A DNA stretch of 46,169 nt from the NCBI GenBank assembly GCA_024644405.1, contig JAHELC010000015.1, forward strand, positions 1 through 46,169, in the 5' to 3' direction. The notes beneath the pieces were generated by a model. The model was not told the DNA's origin and did no database searches. It saw nothing but the letters and a program-made list of their open reading frames with translations. This DNA is from Nitrospinaceae bacterium (GTDB lineage: Bacteria > Nitrospinota > Nitrospinia > Nitrospinales > Nitrospinaceae). Shown piece by piece: positions 1-8,122 of the stretch. The position numbers and the translations under genes were made by a program. How positions within the stretch are numbered: the first letter of the stretch is position 1; each line of letters starts with the position of its first letter.

Positions 1-234
1 CCTGTCGGGCTGGACCCGAAACTGAAAGTCAGCAACCAGTTTGGCGTGATCAGCCTGCCCACCACGTTTTTGATCGATCCCCAGGGCAAAATCATCGGCG
101 TTTTAAACGGTGCGGAAAACTGGGTGGATCCCAAAACCCTTCTCTATTTTGATCAACTGCTCGCAACTACCGAGAAAGCCGCGGAAACACCGCAATCCTC
201 TCCATGCCAAAACAATCAACAGGCACCATGCTGA
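1..234 (+). CDS. TlpA-like thioredoxin-fold protein, C-terminal part (5' end outside window)
   Basis: The reading frame is open from the first base, so only about the last 77 residues are present. The visible part has the SLPTTFLID segment, which is the cis-proline loop and following strand of TlpA/ResA-type periplasmic thioredoxins, then the GKIIGVLNGAENW strand and a C-terminal helix. The CXXC motif would lie upstream of the window. The tail is Gln/Cys-rich (two Cys near the end). Its stop (232-234) overlaps the ATG at 228 of the next gene, giving an ATGCTGA coupling, so it is probably co-translated with a CcdA-type reductant donor. This context supports a thiol-disulfide role in the periplasm, though the substrate cannot be told. 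Confidence 0.75.
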   Translation, partial: PVGLDPKLKVSNQFGVISLPTTFLIDPQGKIIGVLNGAENWVDPKTLLYFDQLLATTEKAAETPQSSPCQNNQQAPC

Positions 235-2042
235 AATTTTTAAGGACGCTGGCCCTGGCAACCCTGGTGATGTGCGCCACCCCACTGGTCTGCTGGGCGC
301 ATGACAACGGGCCGGACAGTCCGCTGGAAGGGGATATGGTGTTCATTCCCGCGGGGCAGTTCGTGTTCGGGACCAACCAGACCGACGAACCCGGACTGGG
401 CGCATCCATGGGCATTCCCAAACCCCTGTACAAGGACGCCCATCCCGAGCAGAAACCGTTTCTCAAGGGATTTTATATCGACCGGTTTGAAGTGAGCCAT
501 CGCCGCTACCAGGCATTCCTGAAAGACCTGCCGACGCATCCCGATTACCAGGCCATCGTCGAAACACTCGGTTATTATGCGTCACCCAGGGGTTGGCAGA
601 AAACCCGATTTCCCGAAGGCCTGGGCGATCACCCGGTGGTCTGGGTGAGTTGGTTCGACGCCGCCAATTTCTGCCAATGGGCGGGAAAGCGCCTGCCCAC
701 CGAAAAGGAATGGGAACGCGCCGCACGCGGCACCAAAGGGAGCGCCTATCCCTGGGGAAATGAATTTGAACGCGATCGCGCCAACCTTCCCAACAAATTA
801 GGTTCCAAAGCCGCGCTGTCCAAAGTCGGTACTTTCAAAAAGGGCGCCAGCCCCGAAGGAGTGGAGGATTTGGTCGGCAATGTCTGGGAATGGATCGACG
901 CGGACTACGCGCCCTACCCCAATAACAAATTCAAGTTCGACGATTTCAACCAGGGTTACAAAGTGATCCGGGGTGTCTCGGTTTCCGATATCGGGCATTT
1001 CCCCGGTGAATTTTACGTCCAGGTGCTGAAAGAGTTTGCGCGGGCCGGATACCGACAGTATGCCGATCCCGATCAGGGGGCATCGGATGTCGGGTTTCGC
1101 TGTGTCAGCAGCAACGCCCCGAAAGCGTTCAAGGAATCTTCCTCCAGCGCACAGGTACAGAACAGCTCATCTTCACTGCCGACTCCTGGTGGCAATCTAT
1201 TTTCAGGATCCCCCGAAGCATCGGAGTCAGAGGCCGGCGCAGATACTTCCATCAATCCGTTTGAACCGGAAGCCAAGCTCCCGGAATCCGGGATACTGGT
1301 GTTGGCCCTGCTATCCCTGTTGGCCGGTCTGTTCAGTTTTCTATCACCCTGCACCCTGCCCATCCTGCCGGCCTATTTTGCGATCACCGCCCAGACCAGC
1401 CGGGGGCGGATGACCCTCAACTCCTTCGCCTTTTTTTGCGGATTGGCAGCCCTGTTTGTGGCGATGGGGGCGTCGGCCAGTTTTATGGGAAGTATATTGC
1501 GCGAGTACCTGGATTCCCTGACCTACTGGGGCGGCGTGCTGATCATCCTGTTCGGGATTATGACTTTGGCGGGGAAAGGTTTTTCCGGAGCCCAATTCAA
1601 AAGCGCTCCCACGGCGACCCTGGCCGGGTATTTTCTATTTGGAGCCACGTTCGCCCTGGGCTGGACCCCGTGCGTGGGACCGGTGCTCACCGGTATTCTG
1701 ATTCTCGCGGCCTCGGACAAAACCGTGTTGCAGGGCATGACCCTGCTGTTCTTTTATGCCGTGGGATTGGGCTCCCCGCTCATCCTGATCGCGTCGGTGT
1801 GCAGTCACCTTTCAAAAGACGGCTGGTTCTGGCGGCTGTTGCGGGGCAAGGCCTGGGACCTTAAAATCGGCAAACGCACCTTCCTGCTCCACACCACCAA
1901 TATATTCAGTGGACTCTTGCTGATATTACTCGGAACCGCCCTGGCCCAGGGATATCTGACCTACTTCAACAACCTCATTCCCATCGAACTGCAAATCTGG
2001 TTCAGCGGGTTCGAAGAGAAAGTCCTGCATTGGTTTGGCTGA
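228..2042 (+). CDS. FGE-like domain fused to CcdA/DsbD-type transmembrane domain
   Basis: Numbering here is from the upstream ATG at 204; I prefer the ATG at 228 because it opens with a clear signal peptide (MLKFLRTLALATLVMCA) and overlaps the preceding stop. Residues about 42-303 are a formylglycine-generating-enzyme/SUMF1 fold: MVFIPAGQF, DRFEVSHRRY, PVVWVSWFDAANFC, GKRLPTEKEWERAARG, GNVWEWI and the closing GFRC (Cys300). The catalytic CX4C pair of true FGE is absent, so it should not make formylglycine. After a Ser-rich linker, residues about 365-600 are a polytopic CcdA/DsbD-beta domain with its two redox cysteines in SPCTLPILPAY (Cys383) and GWTPCVGP (Cys490). Known CcdA proteins carry electrons from cytoplasmic thioredoxin to periplasmic partners; the TlpA-like gene immediately upstream is the obvious acceptor. 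The fusion itself is unusual; the role of the FGE-like part (binding or targeting) is inference. Confidence 0.85.
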   Translation: MLKFLRTLALATLVMCATPLVCWAHDNGPDSPLEGDMVFIPAGQFVFGTNQTDEPGLGASMGIPKPLYKDAHPEQKPFLKGFYIDRFEVSHRRYQAFLKDLPTHPDYQAIVETLGYYASPRGWQKTRFPEGLGDHPVVWVSWFDAANFCQWAGKRLPTEKEWERAARGTKGSAYPWGNEFERDRANLPNKLGSKAALSKVGTFKKGASPEGVEDLVGNVWEWIDADYAPYPNNKFKFDDFNQGYKVIRGVSVSDIGHFPGEFYVQVLKEFARAGYRQYADPDQGASDVGFRCVSSNAPKAFKESSSSAQVQNSSSSLPTPGGNLFSGSPEASESEAGADTSINPFEPEAKLPESGILVLALLSLLAGLFSFLSPCTLPILPAYFAITAQTSRGRMTLNSFAFFCGLAALFVAMGASASFMGSILREYLDSLTYWGGVLIILFGIMTLAGKGFSGAQFKSAPTATLAGYFLFGATFALGWTPCVGPVLTGILILAASDKTVLQGMTLLFFYAVGLGSPLILIASVCSHLSKDGWFWRLLRGKAWDLKIGKRTFLLHTTNIFSGLLLILLGTALAQGYLTYFNNLIPIELQIWFSGFEEKVLHWFG

Positions 2043-2127
2043 TTTTCCCCCTTTGCAAACCGGATGGAGTTTCTGGTAGAATCGGGCCATTCAATTCGAT
2101 TGTTAATCTCTACATCAGGAACCGACC

Positions 2128-2607
2128 ATGAACAAATGGATCGTTAGCGGCTTGGCCTTGATTATGTTTCTGGGCGCCTGCTCGGGAGCCCAGACCGTAA
2201 CGCACAAACGGTGGGAAAAAGACCTGAACAAGGTTTTTCTGCATGATATCACGATCAAAAACAACACCCTGCAGGAGGCCGGATCCCGGCTTCGCCTGGC
2301 CTTGGAAAATCGCCTGGATGACTCCCTCTTCATTGTGGGAGAAGAGGCCAAAGAAGCCAAGTATGAGTTGAAGTACAAAATCATCCGTTTTGAAGGCGGC
2401 AGTCGGTGGAAGCGGCTGGCCACCTTCGGAATCGACGAAGGTTCCCGCGCCCTGTTGAATGTCAAAATCGCTTTGATCGGTAAAGAAGGGGTACTGGGAG
2501 CGTGGCAGGTGAAAACCTGGGTCAAAGGCGGCATCACGGGGGGTTCCCAGGACAAGCTCTTCACGCAGGCAGCCGAACAAATTTTGCAGCATTTGAAAGG
2601 TTATTAG
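2128..2607 (+). CDS. DUF4410-like outer-membrane lipoprotein
   Basis: A 159-residue protein with a lipoprotein signal peptide; the lipobox is LGAC with Cys18 as the lipidated residue. The mature part has the features of DUF4410-type lipoproteins: an N-terminal beta-alpha segment, a central strand region with the GGSRWKRLATFGID and GSRALLNVKIAL segments, and a C-terminal helix. An AGGA ribosome-binding site lies about 8 bases before the ATG. It lies 85 bases behind the CcdA fusion gene and may be cotranscribed, but nothing links the functions. No enzymatic motif is visible, and the family has no established activity that I can cite. Confidence 0.6.
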   Translation: MNKWIVSGLALIMFLGACSGAQTVTHKRWEKDLNKVFLHDITIKNNTLQEAGSRLRLALENRLDDSLFIVGEEAKEAKYELKYKIIRFEGGSRWKRLATFGIDEGSRALLNVKIALIGKEGVLGAWQVKTWVKGGITGGSQDKLFTQAAEQILQHLKGY

Positions 2608-2754
2608 GAGAATATAGACCCCGGACGTTTCCCGTTGAGATCCTCTTTCTCCGGCCTTGCCTCCAATCTCGACCTTGTCAGGCAGATAACCCCTTTATCG
2701 GTAAGAGTTAACCCCTCGAAAAATAAATACCCCATACGGAAATTCCTTTTTGAC

Positions 2755-2783
2755 TTTTCAGGGTTAGTAAGTCAATCTATATA
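2755..2783 (+). promoter_or_regulatory. weak candidate promoter for the 2.8-3.0 kb RNA
   Basis: TTTTCA (2755-2760), a 17-base gap and TATATA (2778-2783) would start transcription near 2790. An overlapping TTGACT (2750-2755) is a better -35 match but its spacing is too long (22 bases). The -35 match is poor, so this is tentative and rests mainly on the terminator-ended, hairpin-rich segment that follows. Confidence 0.3.
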
Positions 2784-2860
2784 CAACCTATAGAATGCCA
2801 GGAGCGCCAGGGGAGCTTTTGGCGTTAAGGTTCACCCCCTGGAAGAAAGGAGGTGATCCA

Positions 2861-2905
2861 TTGTCTAGCGCAAGAACAATGGGAGCTTCCGGAGATAAGG
2901 GCTAA
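2861..2905 (+). CDS. possible 14-codon leader peptide (very tentative)
   Basis: TTG at 2861 lies 7 bases downstream of the AGGAGG of an extended, perfect Shine-Dalgarno sequence and opens a 14-codon frame (MSSARTMGASGDKG) that stops at TAA 2903-2905, inside the loop of the 10-bp stem at 2881-2925. A second possibility is GTG at 2853, overlapping the Shine-Dalgarno itself, giving a 20-residue peptide to TAA 2913-2915. Either would be an unusually strongly translated micro-ORF inside a terminator-ended transcript. There is no evidence beyond the ribosome-binding site and position, and the signal may instead act as RNA. Confidence 0.2.
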   Translation: MSSARTMGASGDKG

Positions 2906-2938
2906 CCTTTTTTAAGGAAGCTCCCTGATTATTCCGGG

Positions 2939-2972
2939 GGGCTCCACTTTTATAGTGGAGCCCTTTTTTTTT
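2939..2972 (+). terminator. strong intrinsic terminator
   Basis: Perfect 9-bp stem GGGCTCCAC/GTGGAGCCC (2939-2947 with 2955-2963), a 7-base loop and a run of nine T (2964-2972). It ends the structured RNA candidate and separates it from the sensor kinase gene, which starts 131 bases later. Confidence 0.85.
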
Positions 2973-3103
2973 GGTAATCGCTCTAAACCCCTGAGTCCAT
3001 TATTAATAGAAACGTCCACCGACTCCTCTATCGCCTGGACCCGGGACTCACCCCTTGAAAGATACTCGCCGTCACGGCGAATGAATCAAGAGATTGCAAA
3101 CGT

Positions 3104-5698
3104 ATGGATTTTTTAAAAAACGTTTCGATACGCGACAAGCTCAACCGGATCATCATGCTGACCACCAGCGTGGCCCTGCTGTTGGCCGCGCTCGGGTTTT
3201 GTCTGTATGATCTGCTGACGTTTCGCAATAACCAGGCGCGTGAGCTTGAAAGTGTCGCCCATATCATCGGTGCCAACAGTACAGCGGCCCTCCAATTTCA
3301 AGATCCCGCTTCCGGCCGGGAAACACTGGAAGCCTTAAGCATCGATCCCCGCGTCGTTGCCGCCGGATTGTATACCCAGGATAATAAAATTTTCGCGGCT
3401 TATTACCGGGCCGGCAAAAACAAAGTCGCCCTGCCATCCCAACCTCGGCAATCAGGCAACTATTTTGAACAAGGGCAAATTCTGACATTCAGGCCAATCC
3501 TTCTCAACGACAAGAAGATTGGCACTATTTTCATTCATTCCGACCTTCAAAATTTTTATCAACGTCTTCGGCAATACGGCATCATCGCGTTCATAGTACT
3601 GGTCATCTCCCTCCTCGGAGCCTTTCTTCTGTCATTCAAACTGCAGAAGACCATTTCCTCCCCGATCCTGCACCTGTCCAACCTGGCGAAACGGGTCTCC
3701 ACTGAAAAAAATTATGCCCTGCGCGCCGTCAACGAGAGCCAGGATGAACTGGGAGAGCTCGTCAATCAGTTCAACGACATGTTGAGCCAGATCCAGAACA
3801 GAGACATCGCACTCCAGGAAGCTCATGACGAACTGGAGGGAAAGGTCCGGGAGCGCACCCATGATCTGGAGCATGAAATACAGATCCGCCGGAAATCGGG
3901 ATCCGCGCTTCGGGAAAGTGAAGAGCGCCTGAGGAATATCCTGGACCATGCCACGACCGTGATTTATATGAAGGACACTGATCTGAGTTATGTACTGGTC
4001 AACCGTCAGTTTGAAAAAGTATTCGGCGTTACGAATGAACAGGTCGAAGGAAAAACGGATTCACAGATTTTTCCACAAGATTTAGCCGATCGCTTGACCC
4101 GCCGGGACCGCCTCGTCTTCGAGTCCGGCGAACCTGTGGAGGCCGAGGAACAATTGACGATCAAGGGACGAACCGAAACCTACATTTCGATCAAGTTTCC
4201 CTTGCGGGATACTGATGGCAAGATTTACGCCGTTTGTGGTCTGAATACCAATATCACGGACCGGAAAAACTTTGAGATGGAATTGCAAAAAGCCAAAATT
4301 GGAGCGGAATCCGCCAACTCGGCCAAAACTGCCTTTATCGCGAATATGAGCCATGAAATCCGGACTCCCTTGAACGCCATTATGGGTTATTCGCAGATTC
4401 TGCAAAGAGACACCACGTTGACCCCCGAGCATCACAAGGCTTTGGAACGCATCGATTCCAGTGGGAAAAACCTGCTTGCCATTATCAACGACATTCTCGA
4501 TATCTCCAAAATTGAAGCGGGACGGATGGAACTTCACTTGGGGGATTTCAACCTGAGCCAGGTCATCGAAGGCATGACCACTCTTTTTAAATTGAAATGC
4601 CAGGAAAAAGACTTGTCTCTTAAAATTCCCCCGGTTCATGACAACTGGTGTCATTTATATGGGGATGAAGAAAAACTAAGACAAGTGCTGATCAACCTCT
4701 TGGGGAATGCGGTCAAGTTTACCGATTCGGGAACCGTTTCCCTGGACATCATTCCCGGCAAGAACGACGAATACCGATTTGAAGTCAGAGACACTGGAAA
4801 GGGCATTTCGAAAGAAGCTCAAAAAACCATCTTTGAACCTTTCAAACAGGATGCCGAGGGAATCAAAAAGGGCGGCACTGGATTGGGGCTGGCCATCTGC
4901 AGGAAACAGATCCTGCTGATGGGTTCGAATTTATACGTATCCTCGACCATGGATAAAGGGTCCTGCTTTTATTTCACCCTCCATCTACCTCCCTCCAGAG
5001 GAAAGCCTGAGTTCGCGAAAAAAATAAACAAGAAGGTAATTAAAATTGCAGGCGAACATCATGTCAAAGCCCTGGTTGCCGACGATAACTCGGATAACCG
5101 GACCGTGCTGAGTCATCTGCTGAAAAATATCGGAGTCAACGTCATTGAAGCGGAAAACGGACTGATCGCTTTGGAAAAAACACGCCAACACCTGCCGGAT
5201 ATTATTTTCATGGATATTCGAATGCCCATCATGGACGGCAAGGAAGCCATCACCAAAATTTTGGAGGAATTCGGAAATGACCGGTTCAAAATAGTGACCA
5301 TCACTGCTTCGGCCATGCAACATGATCGGGAACAATTCTTAAAACTGGGTTCTCATGAGGTGGTTCTCAAACCTTTTCGGTCCGCAGAAGTTTTTGAATG
5401 CCTGAAAAATCTTCTTAACATTGATTACGTTTACTCAGAGGCGCCTCCGAAGGACACTGAACTTAAATTGTCGCACACCATGGATTATTCTCAAATGCAT
5501 ATCCCCAAAGACGTCCACCACTCGCTCAAGGAAGCGGCAAAGCTGCATTATGTCACTGGCATTCGAGAATCACTGCCGTTACTCGTTGAGTCGGGAGAAG
5601 AAGGAAAGAAACTGGCGGATAATCTGAATCTCTGTCTCAAGAATTATGATATGAAAAAAATTCTAAGCATTCTCGATGAGGTCAACTCAGAGGGATAG
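3104..5698 (+). CDS. hybrid sensor histidine kinase (CHASE8-like, HAMP, PAS, HisKA, HATPase, REC)
   Basis: An 864-residue membrane sensor. A first membrane segment (about 19-39) is followed by a periplasmic region of roughly 120 residues that resembles CHASE8 sensors (the SVAHIIGANSTAALQFQDP stretch), then a second membrane segment (about 160-182) and a HAMP linker with a coiled coil. A PAS domain follows (about 270-395, IVLDHATT-like start and GLNTNITDRK end). The dimerisation/phosphoacceptor domain has NMSHEIRTPLNAIMG with His417; the ATPase domain has the N-box NLLGNAVKF and the G-boxes DTGKGI and GGTGLGLAI. The receiver domain begins at ALVADDNSDN (Asp660) with the phosphoacceptor Asp704 in IFMDIRMPIMDG. 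The roughly 95 C-terminal residues are helical with no HPt His motif, so a separate HPt protein is expected; one is encoded at 17859. The signal sensed is unknown. Confidence 0.93.
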   Translation: MDFLKNVSIRDKLNRIIMLTTSVALLLAALGFCLYDLLTFRNNQARELESVAHIIGANSTAALQFQDPASGRETLEALSIDPRVVAAGLYTQDNKIFAAYYRAGKNKVALPSQPRQSGNYFEQGQILTFRPILLNDKKIGTIFIHSDLQNFYQRLRQYGIIAFIVLVISLLGAFLLSFKLQKTISSPILHLSNLAKRVSTEKNYALRAVNESQDELGELVNQFNDMLSQIQNRDIALQEAHDELEGKVRERTHDLEHEIQIRRKSGSALRESEERLRNILDHATTVIYMKDTDLSYVLVNRQFEKVFGVTNEQVEGKTDSQIFPQDLADRLTRRDRLVFESGEPVEAEEQLTIKGRTETYISIKFPLRDTDGKIYAVCGLNTNITDRKNFEMELQKAKIGAESANSAKTAFIANMSHEIRTPLNAIMGYSQILQRDTTLTPEHHKALERIDSSGKNLLAIINDILDISKIEAGRMELHLGDFNLSQVIEGMTTLFKLKCQEKDLSLKIPPVHDNWCHLYGDEEKLRQVLINLLGNAVKFTDSGTVSLDIIPGKNDEYRFEVRDTGKGISKEAQKTIFEPFKQDAEGIKKGGTGLGLAICRKQILLMGSNLYVSSTMDKGSCFYFTLHLPPSRGKPEFAKKINKKVIKIAGEHHVKALVADDNSDNRTVLSHLLKNIGVNVIEAENGLIALEKTRQHLPDIIFMDIRMPIMDGKEAITKILEEFGNDRFKIVTITASAMQHDREQFLKLGSHEVVLKPFRSAEVFECLKNLLNIDYVYSEAPPKDTELKLSHTMDYSQMHIPKDVHHSLKEAAKLHYVTGIRESLPLLVESGEEGKKLADNLNLCLKNYDMKKILSILDEVNSEG

Positions 5699-5748
5699 CA
5701 TCCAATCCAGCCGCCAAGTCCCAGTCCAGCCAACCCTCGATTCAACCA

Positions 5749-6486
5749 TCAACCCGAATCGCTTGCGACGTCTTGAGCGCATCGAAAACCGATAAAATTG
5801 TAACGCGCTGTCGGTTCCATGTAGTTGCGTGCCCAGGTGGGGGAAAAGTCGATCTTCAGGTGCGACTGGTACAATCCGCCCCGGATCACTTTGTATAACC
5901 CTTTCTCCTTGCCCGACATACCATTGTAACTCCAGTCGTCCGCCGTCCATTCCCACACGTTGTGGCCCATGCCATATATTCCGTACGGACTGATCCATTC
6001 CGGCCGCCTGTCGACCCGCTCTGGAAGAAACCCTGAAAATCCATTGTTGGGATGCGGCTGATATCTGCCCCACGGCCACTTGCCTCCATCGGGTCCACGC
6101 GCCGCTTTCTCCCATTCCGGTTCCGTCGGCAGACGCTTGCCAGCCGATTCACAGTACGACTTTGCTTCTGCAAAAGGAACCCAGCTGACCGGGAATTTTT
6201 CCTTCCCGGCGCCAAATTCATAATCCGGCCTGAGCTTTCCGTATTCGCCGCGTGACACCTCATACCGATCGATCAAATACGCTTTCAGATATACTTTCCG
6301 GCCGAGAGCGGTCTTCGGGTCTTCGGCATGACCGTAAGTGAATTCACCTTCCGGAATGTACACCATCGCTTTCGGAACTTTAACGTGGGCAGGAACCTTT
6401 ACGGGAATCTGCTGGACGCCGCTATCGGAGCAGGAAAAAAACCAAAAGGGTAAGGTCAGCAATAAGGAGAATCGTCGCCATTTCAT
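5749..6486 (-). CDS. FGE-like (SUMF1-fold) lipoprotein
   Basis: A 245-residue exported protein; the signal peptide ends in FFSC with Cys19 as a probable, slightly atypical, lipid-attachment residue. The rest is a compact FGE-like fold: MVYIPEGEFTYG, LIDRYEVSRGEYG, FPVSWVPFAEAKSYC, GKRLPTEPEWEKAARG, GHNVWEWTADDW, VIRGG and the final GFRCAQ. The CX4C catalytic pair of genuine sulfatase-modifying enzyme is missing, so a structural or accessory role is more likely. Its ATG overlaps the stop of the MsrP-like gene upstream on the minus strand by four bases (ATGA), which argues for coupled translation and a shared job with that molybdoenzyme. It is the last gene of the dapF-dapA-dapB run. Confidence 0.85.
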   Translation of the reverse strand: MKWRRFSLLLTLPFWFFSCSDSGVQQIPVKVPAHVKVPKAMVYIPEGEFTYGHAEDPKTALGRKVYLKAYLIDRYEVSRGEYGKLRPDYEFGAGKEKFPVSWVPFAEAKSYCESAGKRLPTEPEWEKAARGPDGGKWPWGRYQPHPNNGFSGFLPERVDRRPEWISPYGIYGMGHNVWEWTADDWSYNGMSGKEKGLYKVIRGGLYQSHLKIDFSPTWARNYMEPTARYNFIGFRCAQDVASDSG

Positions 6487-7250
6487 TGCCGTATTATGGA
6501 TGGAGCGGGCCGCTGGTCAAAAAAGTGAAACACTTCCCCGCCATTGATCGGCAAGGGTTTCTTCTGGTAGTCGAGGGGATGGTCGATACCCGGCTGGATG
6601 GTCCCGTCCACCGAGTAGGGACCGAAGTCCGCCCAGTAATTGCGTTTGCGGGTATCGGTAAACTCGATTTGGGTGATGTACTTAATGTTCTTGTAACCGT
6701 ACTTGAACGGCGCAATCAGGCGCAGGGGAAATCCGTGCTCCCGGGTCAACGGCTGATCGTTCATGCGCAGAACCATCATCACCCGCGGCCTCAGCAATTC
6801 TTCCAGCGCGTAACTTTCGTAATACGAATCGGCGGATTTAAACGTAACATATTTCGCCCTGGGATCCGGTTGCACCCGGTCGACCAGCTCCTGAAACTTG
6901 AATCCCTCCCACCTGGCCTTGGCCGACCAGCATTCCACGCACTTGAGCCGCGAGACCTGCGACACGATGGGAAAACCGAACAGGTCTTCGTACCCCAGGG
7001 CCAACTTGTGTTTCACCAGGCCCGTGACGGCGAGACCCCAGTCCTGTGCATTCACGCCCAGAAACGGATTGGCGCTCCGGATAAAAAATCCGGGCATGTC
7101 GCGGTTCTGAATATAATTCGGGGGAATATTCTTGTTGGTTTGAAAATTAACCGTCCCCGCACTCTTCTTCGGCCACAACGAAGCCAGCGCGGAAAGTGAA
7201 AACACCTTCAGAAACACACGGCGGTTCAATTTGGATCGCAAACCAAACAT
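6483..7250 (-). CDS. MsrP/YedY-like molybdopterin oxidoreductase (Tat-exported)
   Basis: 255 residues with a twin-arginine signal (NRRVFLK at 9-15, followed by a short hydrophobic stretch), as expected for a folded molybdoenzyme sent to the periplasm. The sulfite-oxidase-type fold is recognisable from VTGLV, the LKCVECWSAKARWEGF segment and RMNDQPLTREHGFPLRLIAPFKYGYKNIKY. Cys104 of CVEC is at the position of the molybdenum-coordinating cysteine of E. coli MsrP; a second cysteine (Cys107) replaces Ala in the E. coli sequence. The known family enzyme repairs oxidised methionines in periplasmic proteins; whether this one does is inferred. The usual membrane haem partner MsrQ is not adjacent; instead dapB lies one base upstream and an FGE-like lipoprotein overlaps downstream. 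Confidence 0.88.
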   Translation of the reverse strand: MFGLRSKLNRRVFLKVFSLSALASLWPKKSAGTVNFQTNKNIPPNYIQNRDMPGFFIRSANPFLGVNAQDWGLAVTGLVKHKLALGYEDLFGFPIVSQVSRLKCVECWSAKARWEGFKFQELVDRVQPDPRAKYVTFKSADSYYESYALEELLRPRVMMVLRMNDQPLTREHGFPLRLIAPFKYGYKNIKYITQIEFTDTRKRNYWADFGPYSVDGTIQPGIDHPLDYQKKPLPINGGEVFHFFDQRPAPSIIRQ

Positions 7251-7251
7251 C

Positions 7252-8061
7252 TTATTTACCTCTCAGGCCCAGTACGTCCTGCATATCATACAACCCCGGC
7301 GGCTGTTCGACCACCCATTGGGCGGCACGGATGGACCCGCGCGCAAAAGTTTCCCGGCTTTGCGCCCGGTGAAAAATTTCCAGCGTCTCGCCCATGCCAC
7401 CAAACATCACCCGGTGCTCGCCGACAATATCCCCGGCCCGCAATGTATGCACGCCGATTTCTTTCGGCCCGCGCCCCTCGCTGAACCCTTTGCGGCCGTA
7501 AACGCCGACTTTGTTCAAATCGCGCTGCAGCGCTTCCGCCACCACCTCGGACAGGCGCACGGCAGTACCGCTGGGGGCATCCTTCTTGAACTTGTGATGC
7601 GCTTCCACAATCTCGACGTCATACGCGTCGCCCAGTATCTTCGCGACGTCCCCTGCCACCTTGAACATCACGTTGACCCCGATACTCATGTTGGGCGCGA
7701 ACACGCAACGAATGGTTTTGGCCGCTGCTTTCAACTGCTTCTTCTCCGCTTCGGACAATCCGGTGGTGCCAAAGACCACGGATTTTTTCTGCGCCACGGC
7801 CTCCTTCAGTGTCCGCAGGCTGGACTCGGGCGTGGAAAAATCGATGACCACGTCGCAGGTGCGCATCATGTCAGCCAGGTCGTCGTGCAGGGAAATATTT
7901 TTTTTGCCGATTCCCGCCAACTCGCCCACGTCCTGACCCAGCGCAGGATTGCCCTCAGCCTCGGTGCCGCAACACAGAGCCACGCCGTCCGTATCCTCAA
8001 TGCAGGCAACAATGGTTTTTCCCATGCGCCCCGCCGCACCGACTACCCCGATTTTAATCAA
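7252..8061 (-). CDS. dapB: 4-hydroxy-tetrahydrodipicolinate reductase
   Basis: 269 residues, the normal length for DapB. The N-terminal dinucleotide-binding loop is GAAGRMGKTIV; the substrate-binding and catalytic region EAHHKFKKDAPSGTA contains the conserved His-His and Lys; VVIDFSTPE and FGTTG are also typical. The enzyme reduces 4-hydroxy-tetrahydrodipicolinate with NAD(P)H in the lysine/meso-diaminopimelate pathway in the cytoplasm. It sits between dapA (61-base gap) and the MsrP-like gene (one-base gap), so it is part of one minus-strand operon. A GGAGG ribosome-binding site (CCTCC at 8068-8072 on the plus strand) precedes the ATG. Confidence 0.96.
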   Translation of the reverse strand: MIKIGVVGAAGRMGKTIVACIEDTDGVALCCGTEAEGNPALGQDVGELAGIGKKNISLHDDLADMMRTCDVVIDFSTPESSLRTLKEAVAQKKSVVFGTTGLSEAEKKQLKAAAKTIRCVFAPNMSIGVNVMFKVAGDVAKILGDAYDVEIVEAHHKFKKDAPSGTAVRLSEVVAEALQRDLNKVGVYGRKGFSEGRGPKEIGVHTLRAGDIVGEHRVMFGGMGETLEIFHRAQSRETFARGSIRAAQWVVEQPPGLYDMQDVLGLRGK

Positions 8062-8122
8062 TTCAACCTCCTGGAGAACAATTATTTTTTATCCAGCGGA
8101 CAACAACTCTAATAGGAAGGGC

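Larger units (their letters stand above)
2790..2972 (+). ncRNA. candidate structured RNA with anti-16S-tail complement
   Basis: This stretch between a lipoprotein gene and a sensor kinase has no long coding frame but dense secondary structure. Seen: stem CCAGGGG/CCCCTGG (2807-2813 with 2836-2842); AAAGGAGGTGATCC at 2846-2859, an exact complement of the common bacterial 16S 3' end GGATCACCTCCTTT; stem CCATTGT/ACAATGG (2858-2864 with 2876-2882); a 10-bp perfect stem GGGAGCTTCC/GGAAGCTCCC (2881-2890 with 2916-2925); and a terminator hairpin. The stems at 2858-2882 and 2881-2925 abut, suggesting either alternative or coaxial folds. It could be a small RNA, a riboregulator that binds the ribosome, or the leader of a tiny peptide (see the next entry). 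It does not resemble tmRNA, SRP RNA or RNase P RNA. Confidence 0.45.

Noticed and set aside
204-1103. FGE-like domain as an active sulfatase-modifying enzyme
   Set aside because: The CX4C catalytic pair is absent and no sulfatase gene is in the window.
6486-7199. 237-codon plus-strand frame opposite the MsrP-like gene
   Set aside because: Shadow of a clear molybdoenzyme gene; no domain or ribosome-binding site.
7231-8112. 293-codon plus-strand frame opposite dapB
   Set aside because: The minus-strand dapB has all family motifs; the plus frame has no domain and is a shadow.
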